Assembly: GCF_036169555.1 (NCBI RefSeq)
Contig: NZ_CP108032.1
Location: forward strand, 7,440,001 to 7,504,000
Reading direction: 5' to 3'
Source: Streptomyces sp. NBC_00306
GTDB lineage: Bacteria; Actinomycetota; Actinomycetes; Streptomycetales; Streptomycetaceae
Length of the DNA stretch: 64,000 nucleotides
Shown: one piece after another, positions 7,568 to 16,900 of the stretch
Layout: every line of letters begins with the position of its first letter
Position numbering within the stretch: the stretch's first letter is position 1
Notes under the pieces: generated by a model
The model's input: the letters and a program-made list of their open reading frames with translations, nothing else
What the model was told of the DNA's origin: nothing
Database searches by the model: none
Translations under genes and position numbers: made by a program

Positions 7568-8554
7568 TCACGACGCCGTCCGGACGACGAGCTTGCCCAC
7601 CTTCCGGCCTTGTTCCAGGTCGTCGTGCGCGGTTCTGATCTCGTCCAGGGTGTAGACGTGGACGGGACCGGGGGTGACGTCGCCGTCGGCGATGCGGTCG
7701 AGATGGCCTTGCAGCACCTGGGCAGGCAGGTCGGCGGCCTCGCCTCCGTAGCCGGTCAGCCGGACGCCGTTCGGCAGGTAGCCGATGGGATAGAAGTCGG
7801 GCACGGTCCACTGGTTCGACAGCATGCCCGCGAAGCAGACGGTGCCATGGACGCGGGTGGCGGCGAGAGTGTCGGGCAGCGTGGGTGTGCCGACCAGCTC
7901 CAGGGCGGCATGGACGCCCTCGGGAAGGATCTTCCGTACCCGGTCGGCGATGCTGCCGTCGTCTACCAGCGGATGATCGACACCATGGGCGGCGAGGTCG
8001 TCGAGGCGACTCGCGGTGCGGGTCGTCGCCAGCACGGTCGCCCCGAGCTGCTTCGCCAGACCGGTGGCGGCCAACCCGAGCGCCGAGGTGCCGCCCCGGA
8101 TCAGCAGCGTCTGCCCGGGCCGGAGGTCCAGGCCGGTGGTCAGTGATCCGTACGCGGTCTGGAGGGTCTCCGGGACCGCGCCGAGGATCTCCCACGGAAG
8201 GTCGGAGCGGAACGGGATCACCTGCGACCGGGGCACCACGGTGTACTCGGCGTATCCGCCGTCGTACGTGCGGCCCATGCCGCCCATCATGGTGGCCACC
8301 TGCGTGCCCCGCGGCAGTCGACCGTCCGGGTCCGCGTCCACCGTCCCCGTCGCCTCGATGCCGAGCACGCGAGGGAAGGTCACCCCTTCGGCGAGGCCGA
8401 GGCGTGTGTGCAGTTCCGACCGGTTCAGCCCGAACGCCTCGACCTTGATCCGCACGTGGCCGGGACCCGGCTCGGGGACCGGGAGGCGGCGCAGATGCAG
8501 GTGGTCCACCGGCCCCGGCGCGTCGAGCACCACGGCGTTCATCATCGCGTCCAC
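7568..8554 (-). CDS. Zinc-independent MDR-type alcohol dehydrogenase / quinone oxidoreductase
   Basis: A 328-residue medium-chain dehydrogenase/reductase. The N-terminal GroES-like domain covers residues 1-120, with the conserved 'GLNRSELHTRLG' and 'PRVLGIEATGTV' segments. The NAD(P)-binding Rossmann domain follows, with an A-L-G-x-A-A-x-G variant of the GxGxxG loop in 'RGGTSALGLAATGLAKQLGATV'. The zinc-binding cysteines and histidines are missing, so it belongs to the quinone-oxidoreductase-like branch. The GTG at 8554 has AGGAGA six bases upstream. It is insulated from the upstream GH97 gene by a 16-bp terminator hairpin. The substrate is unknown. Confidence 0.87.
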   Translation of the reverse strand: MDAMMNAVVLDAPGPVDHLHLRRLPVPEPGPGHVRIKVEAFGLNRSELHTRLGLAEGVTFPRVLGIEATGTVDADPDGRLPRGTQVATMMGGMGRTYDGGYAEYTVVPRSQVIPFRSDLPWEILGAVPETLQTAYGSLTTGLDLRPGQTLLIRGGTSALGLAATGLAKQLGATVLATTRTASRLDDLAAHGVDHPLVDDGSIADRVRKILPEGVHAALELVGTPTLPDTLAATRVHGTVCFAGMLSNQWTVPDFYPIGYLPNGVRLTGYGGEAADLPAQVLQGHLDRIADGDVTPGPVHVYTLDEIRTAHDDLEQGRKVGKLVVRTAS

Positions 8555-8593
8555 GACGTTCTCCTGTGATCCATCGGCCCGCCCATGGTGGAC

Positions 8594-8636
8594 CGGTGGC
8601 ACACGGCCGCGCCACCGGCACGGCCGTGTGCCACCG
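8594..8636 (-). terminator. 16-bp hairpin terminator after the GH97 gene
   Basis: The arms 8594-8609 and 8621-8636 are perfect reverse complements (CGGTGGCACACGGCCG), with an 11-base loop. It lies 21 bases past the GH97 stop and ahead of the MDR gene on the same strand, so it should prevent read-through between the two. Confidence 0.87.
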
Positions 8637-8657
8637 AGGGCAGGCGGGAGTCGCGCC

Positions 8658-11345
8658 TCAGGAGGCGTCTGCCGACCGCAGTCGCGCGTCCCCCCAGTCC
8701 GCGTGGTCGAAGTTGATGCCGTCACCGCCGTCCGTCGCGCGGAGCGTCAGCCGTCGTACACCCGTGACGTCGACATCAATCGGGTGCGCGGTGTCGGCGC
8801 GGCTCAGTACGCCCGTTGTCGCCAGCACCCGCCCGTCGCCGATGACCTGGAAGACCACCGTGCCCTCGCCGCTGACCTCGTCGTCGATGCCGACCTGCGC
8901 GGTGAACCGGTCGTACGCCCCGCCGATGTCGACCGCGACCTCGCCCTCGGCATGCATGCCGAGGCCCTTGTCGTACGTCGCCCCACGGATGGTCAAGGAG
9001 CCTCCGTCGCCCGCGCTGTTCTCTCCGTTGGCCTGGTCGCGCTCGACGGGTCCCCAGCCGTTGCGCTCGGCGGCGAACGGCAGGTCGCTCACGAAGTCGA
9101 CCCCGGGCGGGGACACAAAGACGCGCACCGTCCTCAGCGAACGCAGCGGGGGAGTACGGGGCGATGTCCCGGGAGCCCGGTACTCCGCGGTCACCACCAC
9201 GTCGTGGTTGCCGTATGCGGTGTCCTTCGGCACCCGCACCGTCCAGTTCGCATCCAGCGTGCTGCCCGTGGGCAGCTGTTCGGCCTCGGCGCCCGCGCCC
9301 CCGACCGTCCAGCCGCTGGGTGCGCTCGCCGTGAGCCGGACGTCCGCGGCGGGGCCGAACTCCTCCACGAGGAAGCGGCCGCCGACCGAGACGGTCCCTC
9401 CCGGGTCCGCCTCCGCCTTCTGCGGTGTCGCTGTCAGGGACGTCAGCGGCACACGGCGGACCGGCTCGTCGCAGGTGGTGCGCCCGGGCCTGTCCCGGCA
9501 GGCGAGCGCGGCGAATCCGCCGTTGCGCAGGGTCGGGACCGACAGGGTGTCGTGTCGGTCGACGATCCGGGACTCGCGGATCAGCCCGTCCGCTCCGTCG
9601 CGTACCACCTCGACCCGCCAGCGGCCGGAACCGAGGAAGCCGAGCGGTACGCGTTCGGTGGCGGGCCCGCCGGCGGTGACGCTGCCGAGGAACCAGCGGT
9701 CGCCGCTGCGCCGGGCGAAGGCGGCGCCGTCGCCCGGGTGCCCGGACAGGAGCCTGGACTCGTCCCAGACGGTGGGCACTTGCTCCAGGAAGCGCTCCAA
9801 CTGGGGCCGGTCGCGGTAGGCCTGGACCGAGCCGGCGTAGTTCTGGAACCCGGATTCGTAGACGACGGACAGGGCCAGTTCGGCGGCTTCGGAGGTGTTG
9901 CGTGTACCGAACTGGAACCCCATGGGCGTGTAGTCCATGGAACCCACGGCATTGCGCGTGAACGGCAGGGTGGTGACATCCGCGACGGAGACATTGCCCT
10001 GCTCGGCGCCGTAGACCGCCTCCATCGTCATCACCTGCGGCCAGGTGCGCTGGATACCGTGCGGCAGCGTCGAGCCATGGAAGTTGACCAACAGCTTGTG
10101 CTCTGCGGTGGCCCGCAGGATGTCGTCGTACCAGCGGAAGCGTGCCTGGGAATCCGAGTCCATGAAGTCGATCTTCAGTCCGGACGCGCCCCACTTCTTG
10201 ATCCTGGGCAGCACCTCCGCCCGCTCGGCGGCGGTGTCCAGATCACTCCAGTGCATCCACAACAGAACCTTCACGCCCCGCTGTTGCGCGTAGGTGATCA
10301 GCTGGGGCATCCAGTCGGTGGTCTTCCAGCCGTCGTCGACGAGCGTGTACTCCCAGCCGTGCGCCGCGCTGTAGTCGACGAACCGCTGCTGCGTCTCCAG
10401 GCTCCGCTGCGCGGCCCCGAATCCGGCGAGCCAGGACCACGCGACCCTGCCCGGCCGTATCCACGACGTGTCCCGGATGCGCGACGCCGGGGCGAGGTCG
10501 TCGACGAGCGTGGACCCGGTGACCGTGGCCAGGTCACCGATGACGGCGGTGCGCCAGGGGGTGGCCAGCGGGCCCGGCGAGCTGATGCGCTCGTCCGCGA
10601 GGCGGACCGTGTACCGGGCGCTGCCCGTCTCATGGGTCAGACGGCTGCCCGCGTACCGGCCGTCTACGTCCGACTCGGTCAGCAGCACGAAGCTGTCGCC
10701 GGACCGGAAGAGGGAGGGGTAGCCGTAGTCGCCCGCGGCCGCGCCGCCGGCGGTCGTCTCGGTGCGCGGGCGCTCGTAGTTGACGGTGTAGGGCATGAGC
10801 CAGGCCGGCGACGCGGCGGGAAGCTGGAAGGCGGACGCTTCCCGGAGGACGGTCACACCGTCCTTGTCGGGCAGCACATAACGGTACGCGACCCCGTCGT
10901 CGGACACCCGCACATCGAGGTCGAGCCGGGCGCCGCCGTCACCGGTGAAGGAGAAGCGCGTCTGTGTCATGCGTACGGTTCGCCGGCGCTCCTTGCCGGT
11001 CGTTGTGGTGTAGTGCTCGGTCACCTCGCGGGTGTCCCGGCCGCGCAGCCGCAGGCCCGTGGTCAGGTCGGCGGCGTCGGTGACGATGCCGAGGGGTGCG
11101 GGTTCCAGTACGGTCGCGCCACCGCGGCGGACGGCGAACGACAGCGTGCCGTCCGTACCGTCGAGCCGGACATCCGCCGAGAGACGACCAGGAGCCCCTG
11201 TCTGCCGTGTGACCGTCCAGGATCCGCCCTTCCGCTCCTCGGCGGAGGCGGGAGCCGTGAGCGTGCCGAGGCCGAGCACGGTGCTCAGCAGGACGGCAAG
11301 CCACGTCAGAAGTCCGAACTTTGAGCTGGGTGACCCTGTGAGCAC
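8658..11345 (-). CDS. Secreted glycoside hydrolase family 97 with NEW3 and NPCBM domains
   Basis: An 895-residue exported glycosidase. A signal peptide is visible in residues 10-35, ending APASA. The order is GH97 N-terminal beta-sandwich (about 40-290), catalytic (beta/alpha)8 barrel (about 295-560), C-terminal GH97 beta domain (to about 650), a NEW3-like domain (about 665-755) and a C-terminal NPCBM galactose-binding-like module (about 765-890). In the barrel, 'GLKIDFMDSDS' places an Asp (D393) where retaining GH97 enzymes have the nucleophile, and E442 in 'TMEAVYGAEQG' fits the acid/base. This argues for a retaining alpha-galactosidase-type enzyme rather than an inverting SusB-type glucosidase. 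The GTG at 11345 has GGAGG six bases upstream. The ATG at 11366 is nearly inside an operator and is less likely. Confidence 0.88.
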   Translation of the reverse strand: MLTGSPSSKFGLLTWLAVLLSTVLGLGTLTAPASAEERKGGSWTVTRQTGAPGRLSADVRLDGTDGTLSFAVRRGGATVLEPAPLGIVTDAADLTTGLRLRGRDTREVTEHYTTTTGKERRRTVRMTQTRFSFTGDGGARLDLDVRVSDDGVAYRYVLPDKDGVTVLREASAFQLPAASPAWLMPYTVNYERPRTETTAGGAAAGDYGYPSLFRSGDSFVLLTESDVDGRYAGSRLTHETGSARYTVRLADERISSPGPLATPWRTAVIGDLATVTGSTLVDDLAPASRIRDTSWIRPGRVAWSWLAGFGAAQRSLETQQRFVDYSAAHGWEYTLVDDGWKTTDWMPQLITYAQQRGVKVLLWMHWSDLDTAAERAEVLPRIKKWGASGLKIDFMDSDSQARFRWYDDILRATAEHKLLVNFHGSTLPHGIQRTWPQVMTMEAVYGAEQGNVSVADVTTLPFTRNAVGSMDYTPMGFQFGTRNTSEAAELALSVVYESGFQNYAGSVQAYRDRPQLERFLEQVPTVWDESRLLSGHPGDGAAFARRSGDRWFLGSVTAGGPATERVPLGFLGSGRWRVEVVRDGADGLIRESRIVDRHDTLSVPTLRNGGFAALACRDRPGRTTCDEPVRRVPLTSLTATPQKAEADPGGTVSVGGRFLVEEFGPAADVRLTASAPSGWTVGGAGAEAEQLPTGSTLDANWTVRVPKDTAYGNHDVVVTAEYRAPGTSPRTPPLRSLRTVRVFVSPPGVDFVSDLPFAAERNGWGPVERDQANGENSAGDGGSLTIRGATYDKGLGMHAEGEVAVDIGGAYDRFTAQVGIDDEVSGEGTVVFQVIGDGRVLATTGVLSRADTAHPIDVDVTGVRRLTLRATDGGDGINFDHADWGDARLRSADAS

Positions 11346-11694
11346 CGAAAGCCTCCACCTCGCCATGTGGCAACGTTGTCAGTCTCGCTCCGCGCGCCGA
11401 TGTGCGCCTGATGGTTCCTCAACTACCAACAGGCTCAAACGAAATCGGACGGCGCACCAACAGTGACTACAGCGTTCTCCTGAAGCTGTAAACCCCTCGC
11501 GTCACGGCCGGGAGCGCGCCCGTCCTGGCCCGGGGGCAGCGGACGACCGCCCGGCCCGGGGGGATACCCCCCGGGTCGTAGGGGGCAACCCTGATCGAAG
11601 TGGGGGGTGAACCCCATCGCTGGGCCGACGCGCTCCCCCTAGGTTCTGGACTGGAATGGAACACGAGCCCAGCAACCGTATCGGAGGCCCTCCC
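11346..11694. other. Divergent intergenic region between GH97 and the GtrA-like gene
   Basis: About 350 bases without a gene. It holds the GH97 promoter and its LacI-like operator at 11368-11381 on the left. On the right it holds the promoter and ribosome binding site of the GtrA-like gene, with GGAGG at about 11683. The middle is GC-rich with no clear hairpin. Confidence 0.5.
11368..11381 (-). promoter_or_regulatory. LacI-type operator upstream of the GH97 gene
   Basis: TGGCAACGTTGTCA is a 14-base near-perfect palindrome with the central AACGTT typical of LacI-family operators (one mismatched pair). It lies 23 bases upstream of the chosen GH97 start. It differs from the AGAGCGCTCT sites of the LacI gene at 25.5 kb, so a different LacI protein probably reads it. 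Confidence 0.65.
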
Positions 11695-12168
11695 GTGACC
11701 GCCCAGTCGAACCAGCCGAAGCCGTCAGGGCATGTGGCCGCGGCCTTCGTCCGGTTCGTCCTCTGCGGTGGCGGCGTCGGCCTCGCCTCCAGCGGCGTGC
11801 TGGTCCTGACCCACGACCTGCTGCCGGTGGCAGTGGCCAACGCGGTGATCACCGTCGTCTCGACCCTGATCGCCACGGAACTGCACGGCAGGGTCACCTT
11901 CCGCAGTGAGCGCAGGGGTTGGGGAGTCCACCTCCAGTCCGGACTGACGGTGGCCGTCAGCTATGCCTTCACTACGGGGGCGCTGCTCGCCCTGTACGCC
12001 GTGCAGTCGACCCCGTCGGTCCTCACCGAACAGGCCGTGTATCTGACGGCCTCGGCACTGGCGGGCATCGCACGGTTCGCGGTACTGCGCGTCATGGTCT
12101 TCGGCGGGGAGCGAAAGGTGCGCCGGGAGCGGGTGCTCGCGAGGACGGGTGTGGCGATGGCGGCGTGA
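11695..12168 (+). CDS. GtrA-like four-TM membrane protein
   Basis: A 157-residue membrane protein with four hydrophobic helices (about residues 15-35, 42-62, 80-102 and 112-132) and a basic C-terminus. The pattern 'FVRFVLCGGGVGLAS' at the start and '...TELHGRVTFRS' after helix 2 follows the GtrA family layout, where N-R-R-x-T-F closes the first pair of helices. GtrA proteins are thought to flip lipid-linked sugars for cell-envelope glycosylation. The GTG at 11695 is preferred over the ATG at 11656 because GGAGG lies seven bases upstream of it. No partner glycosyltransferase is adjacent. Confidence 0.72.
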   Translation: MTAQSNQPKPSGHVAAAFVRFVLCGGGVGLASSGVLVLTHDLLPVAVANAVITVVSTLIATELHGRVTFRSERRGWGVHLQSGLTVAVSYAFTTGALLALYAVQSTPSVLTEQAVYLTASALAGIARFAVLRVMVFGGERKVRRERVLARTGVAMAA

Positions 12169-12303
12169 GGCTCCGTGGCGATCGGCGGCGGGAGGGACTT
12201 CGGGTGGCCTTGGCCGGAGGCTCCGGCGGGGGAGTTCGGTCCGGCCGTCCGAACGGGGCTTCCGAATCCCACGGCTCGCTGCCCAGGGCGAGTTCAGCCT
12301 GTC

Positions 12304-13770
12304 TCAGTTGCGGCTCAGTGCCCTGTGTGCCCCCGCCACCACAGCAGTGGCAAGGAGCCAGCCGGCCGCGATCAGGATGACCGCAACCGACTTGTCCATC
12401 CCCGTAGGGTCCCAGGCCGTGCGGTGACCGAGGTTGGCGAAGGGGACGATGAGGTCGAGGGTGAACAGCACGGGGTCCCACGCCCGACGCTGGCTACCGT
12501 TCGCCGGAGCAGGTCTGTGCGTGGCGAACCACGCAGATCCCGCGCCGACCAGAAGCATCAACCACAACAGTGCGCGGCCTGGTGCGTAGCCGTAGCCGAA
12601 CAGGACGTCCTGGAGAGCCCCCCATAGTCGCCCGCCGAACCGCTCCTGTCGGGAAAGGCGCTGTTCCCGGGCCCGCCGTACCCTCCTGGCCGACCGTTCA
12701 TGGCCCGCCCGCTGGTAGGAGAGTGCCAGTTGTTCGAACGAACTCGCGCTCGCCGACACGTCCCGCGCAAGCCAGGCCAGCCGCTCCGTCACCCCCACCG
12801 GCTCAGTGGATCCGAGACGTTCGTAGGTGAGACCTTCCACGTCGAGGCCGCCCGCGCGGGGCCAGCTGCCGGGTGAATCGACATAGGAACCGATCCTGGC
12901 ATCACGCAGAAGTACCTCGCCGGCCGGCGCTTCCCGTAGGTCCATGCGCAGACGGGGAGTTCGCAACCTGGAGAGCACAGCCGTACCGGCAGGTCCGACG
13001 AGTGACGCGTCGTGGAACGTGACCACGAGGCCGATGTTGGCACCGCGCAAGCGAACGGGCCCACTCGATGTGAATCCCCAGTCGCCGTAGAAGCCTCCCT
13101 CGCACTGCATGGAGGTTGCTTCCACTCCACCGACCGTGGCGTGATCCAGAAGCACCGAGTGAGTGATGCGCGCATCCCGCAGATGGAGGGCGCCGAGGGC
13201 CACCAGGCCGCTTGCCTTCAGGGAATCACCCACGACAGCTCGTGGAGCGAACAGCGCCCACGGGCCGGGGCCGCCCAGCGTGGCGCCCTCGAGCACGACC
13301 CCGCCCCCGATCCTCGCGGCGATGAGCCGCAGGGGCGCAGTCGTCGACTCCTCGGCCACGCGCCTGGAAGCAATGGCGCGATCGCCGTCGGAGACAGGGT
13401 CGACCACGACTGCCGGGGTCCCTGTGGTGTCCCCGATCCGCGTTCCGCGGAGCACGAAGTCGTCTCGGACATGCAGACGATCGGCATGCAGGGCCCTCAT
13501 CGTGCTGCCGGTGAGGTCGAGTGATTCGATGACGGCTCCTGTGAGCAGGATGTCACCTTCGAAGGTGCAGTTCACCAGCTCGAGTTGCAGATGTTCGAGC
13601 CGTACACGACGGAGATCGAGGGCGCCCGAGAAGCACGCACCCTCGATGCGCAGGATCCGCTTCTGCCTGGTTTCCTCGCCCAAGATGTATGCGCGGAGTC
13701 CGGAGCAGGCGACTGTCCGCCCGTGGGCGAGATCGCGTCGTATCCCCCGCCTGCTGTGTCTGCCTGCCAT
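12304..13770 (-). CDS. Membrane-anchored beta-helix-like repeat protein
   Basis: A 488-residue protein. After a basic start, residues about 30-310 form a long series of short repeats in which hydrophobic residues alternate with polar ones (L-x-L-x-x-x-x-I-x-G-x-V-x-L), as in pentapeptide-repeat-like or right-handed beta-helix proteins. The region about 330-385 is charged, with a run of Arg. Two membrane helices close the protein (ALLWLMLLVGAGSAWF and SVAVILIAAGWLLATAVVAG). Streptomyces homologues are often labelled 'membrane-associated oxidoreductase', but no cofactor motif is visible and I would not use that name. The ATG at 13770 has GGAGG just upstream. It is divergent from the giant ATPase gene with a 153-base gap, so joint control is possible. 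Confidence 0.75.
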   Translation of the reverse strand: MAGRHSRRGIRRDLAHGRTVACSGLRAYILGEETRQKRILRIEGACFSGALDLRRVRLEHLQLELVNCTFEGDILLTGAVIESLDLTGSTMRALHADRLHVRDDFVLRGTRIGDTTGTPAVVVDPVSDGDRAIASRRVAEESTTAPLRLIAARIGGGVVLEGATLGGPGPWALFAPRAVVGDSLKASGLVALGALHLRDARITHSVLLDHATVGGVEATSMQCEGGFYGDWGFTSSGPVRLRGANIGLVVTFHDASLVGPAGTAVLSRLRTPRLRMDLREAPAGEVLLRDARIGSYVDSPGSWPRAGGLDVEGLTYERLGSTEPVGVTERLAWLARDVSASASSFEQLALSYQRAGHERSARRVRRAREQRLSRQERFGGRLWGALQDVLFGYGYAPGRALLWLMLLVGAGSAWFATHRPAPANGSQRRAWDPVLFTLDLIVPFANLGHRTAWDPTGMDKSVAVILIAAGWLLATAVVAGAHRALSRN

Positions 13771-13923
13771 GAGCCTCCGTAATGCCCTTGCTGACAAAGG
13801 AGTTGGCGTTGTGCTGCTGATGATGGCATTCGTCTCGCTGGTCCGAAAGCCTGCAATATTTCCGGGTCCTGCTGGGCAGGAAGACTGCGAGCAAGGCAGT
13901 GCGCCGCTTCGGGAGGGTTGCCC

Positions 13924-16900
13924 ATGGCCAGACTTCGATTCCCTCCCAGACTCACCCCCTCGGTGTGGGAGAAGGTGCTACCGCGCCGCGCACCCTTGAT
14001 GGCCGACGGAACCTGGTCCCGCAAGGTTGTGGAAGAGGGGCTGCATCTGGATTTCGCACGCGTCGAGTTCGCCGACCTGGCCGCTCTGGCCAGGGCGCTT
14101 CTGCTGATCGACGCAGCCGTTCGCGACGGACTGCAGGTACGGGTCACTCTTCCCACAGCCGAAGTCGCGGGTGACGGGGGAGAGGCGACGCTGGGCATGT
14201 CCGAGGAGGAGGCATCGGACGACGCGCACCGGCAGTTGACCCGTCAGGCGCGGGCACGGGGAGACGCCAGAGGGTTCATGCTGCAGGTCGGGTTCGTGGC
14301 CGCGCTGCGCCCCGATCATTGGCGGAACGGCGTGGTCCAGGTGGACGATGCGACCATGGCCGTGGACCTGGGTGGCGCGGATTATGTGGCGGCGGAAAGG
14401 ACTCAGGCCGGGCCCGACGAGGCCCCGTACCAACGCCGCCGCATTCTGCCGTTTCAGTGGCTGCCTCCGCTCGCCGGAGAGGAACTGCGTGATGCACATG
14501 CCTTCCAGGCTGTGCTCACGCGGCTGCCCGATCTCGGGCTCTCCCAGACTGATGCGGACGCGTTGGGGCGGACAGTACTGGTCGAGTTGGTGCAGAACGT
14601 GGCCGAGCATGCAGGTGCTGGGCTGCCCGGCGGGCCTCCGCACCCGCTTGTGGGCGCGGTCCTCCTCGACTCGAGGACGTATGCCCGGCGGCACGACGAC
14701 GCACCTCCCTCCTCCGGTGACCTCGCTCAGTACGCAACGGCAACGAGCAGTCAGGTCCTGCGACTGGTCGTGGGGGACTCGGGAATCGGGCTGGTGGCCC
14801 GATTGCATCAGGACAGCACGCGCCATGGTGCCGCGGCCGTGGAGCATCCGTTCGGTCATCGCGCCAGACGAACGGAGGACACGGTCTTCCGCGCATTCGG
14901 GCACGGTTCCGGCGCCCCCGATGATGCTGACGGGGTCCCGCACTCTCCGCGTCCTGGGCACAACGGGCTGTGGCGGGTGTCGCACCTCGTCCAGAGCTAC
15001 GGTGGCAGTGTTGTGGTCCGGACCTCTGACGGGGCCGCGGGATACGTCTACGGTGAGACGACGGACGGGGCACGATTCACCCAGCATGCCCTGGGCCGTG
15101 CCCCTGGGACGCTGCACGAGATCCACATCCTCACGGACCCCAAGGCGCACCGGGCTCCGGTCGCATGGGTCGATCAGCCGGAGGCTGTCGCCGGGCCGCC
15201 CCTGCGCTGGGTGCGATGCGTCTTCGATCCTGTTGCGGGGCTGGGGGAACCCGACCGGACGACTCTTGTAGAAGCAGCACGAGCCGCAGCCGCCGATCCG
15301 GTGGGCGGTGGTGTCGTGGTGTCGATGTCTCTACGGGACAGTCGCTACCTGAGTCACAGCGCACGGCAGAACGCGCTGAGTTCGGCTCTCGGCGCAGCGA
15401 GCGCCCTGGCCGATGTCACCGCTGTTGCCGTGCTCTTTCCCGATGCCGACCGGAGGATCCTGGATCTCAGCGTCAGTGGTCTGCATGCCGAGGAGAGCAG
15501 TACGACAACGGGAGTGTCCCCCAGGCCGGTCCTCGTGCACGGGTGTTACGGCCCGCCGATCTGGTACGGAGGATCGAAGGCGCTGCGCGCGGTGCTTGCG
15601 GGTCTGAGCCGTGCCGGCGGAGTGGTGCCCATCGAGGCGGCCGTTCGGCAGTGGACGGCGGCCGGTGGCGCCCCCGGAGACGGATTGTGGCAAGCCCTGG
15701 ATGAACACCGGCAATTGTTCCGCGTGAACGGGGGACAGCTGACCCTGGGCCTCTCACCTCTGAGCGTTCTCCGCACTCTTGACCGAGCAGTGCACGTCGA
15801 GTTGGCGGCTGCCATCGGCGAAGGAGGAGAAGGTGTCGGAACCGCCCTCGGACTGTTCCGCACTCCGGGCCTGCGCATCACCAGCAGGTGGGTCGACTCC
15901 GGCCAGTTGCTGGCCGGCACGATCGGCGTGGAGACCGGCGCTTTCGTCCTGGCACGCAAGGTCGAAGCGGTGCTTCGTTCGCGAGGAGAACCCGACCTTC
16001 CGACGGTCGTGGCGCATGTGTCGGCGGCTCCTCGCCTGCTCGCAGCGCGACTGAGCGAATGTCTGTCGCTCGGTGGTCGGCACCATGCGATGCCCGGCGA
16101 GCTCGACCTGGACGGACTGCATCCCAGCGAACGCATACCCGTGGGTGAGCGGGTGGTGCTGATCACCGACCTGCTGTCCACGGAGAACACGGCTCGACGA
16201 GCGGCCGCCGCGATTGCGGGGGCCAACGCGGAACCAGCGGTCATTGCCTGCGTCGTCGACGCTCGTCCCGTTCGCCGCCACATCGAGCTGTTGAACAGAA
16301 GCATTCCGGTGGTGTCGCTCACCGACGTGGTCATCGACATCTACGGAGCGGACGGACGGACGGCACCAACCGGTGACAGCCTCAGTGCCGACCTCGTGGA
16401 CATCGATCCCATCCTTCGCCACCCGGTGATCCCCTCCCGTGTCGAGGCCCCTCGGGTCACCGAGACGGAATTCCTCGAGTGGTGTACTCAGGCCCCTGAC
16501 ACCCTGTCGCTCGGCCACGTGGCCGGCCCGCGGTCGCATTCGAGCGCCATGCTGCACCTGGACCGTGCGCTGAGGCATCCCGAGATCGGCACAAGGATCA
16601 CGGACACCGTCCTCGACGTTCTGCGTGAGGCGCTGGATTCGATCAACCTCAGCGACGACGGCAACTCCGGTGTGAGCGGAGGGCTGCAGCTGTGGTACGC
16701 CGGAACACCGGACGACATCTACGACAGCCGCCTCCCCGAAGCGGTACACACTCGACTGAGTGAACTGGGCGCCCCGGTCGGTCCTTTGGTGGCCGTGCCG
16801 CGAGGCGTTGCGGGGAATCGTTGGATCTTCCCGACTGCCACGCAACACGACGCGCAGGGACAAACGGTGGTCGTGGTCGACGGCCGCGCGACCACCGGCA

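Noticed and set aside
8016..11324. A 1102-codon open frame on the plus strand opposite the GH97 gene
   Set aside because: It is antisense to a clear glycosidase with a signal peptide and catalytic residues. Composition is Arg/Gly/Ala-rich noise.
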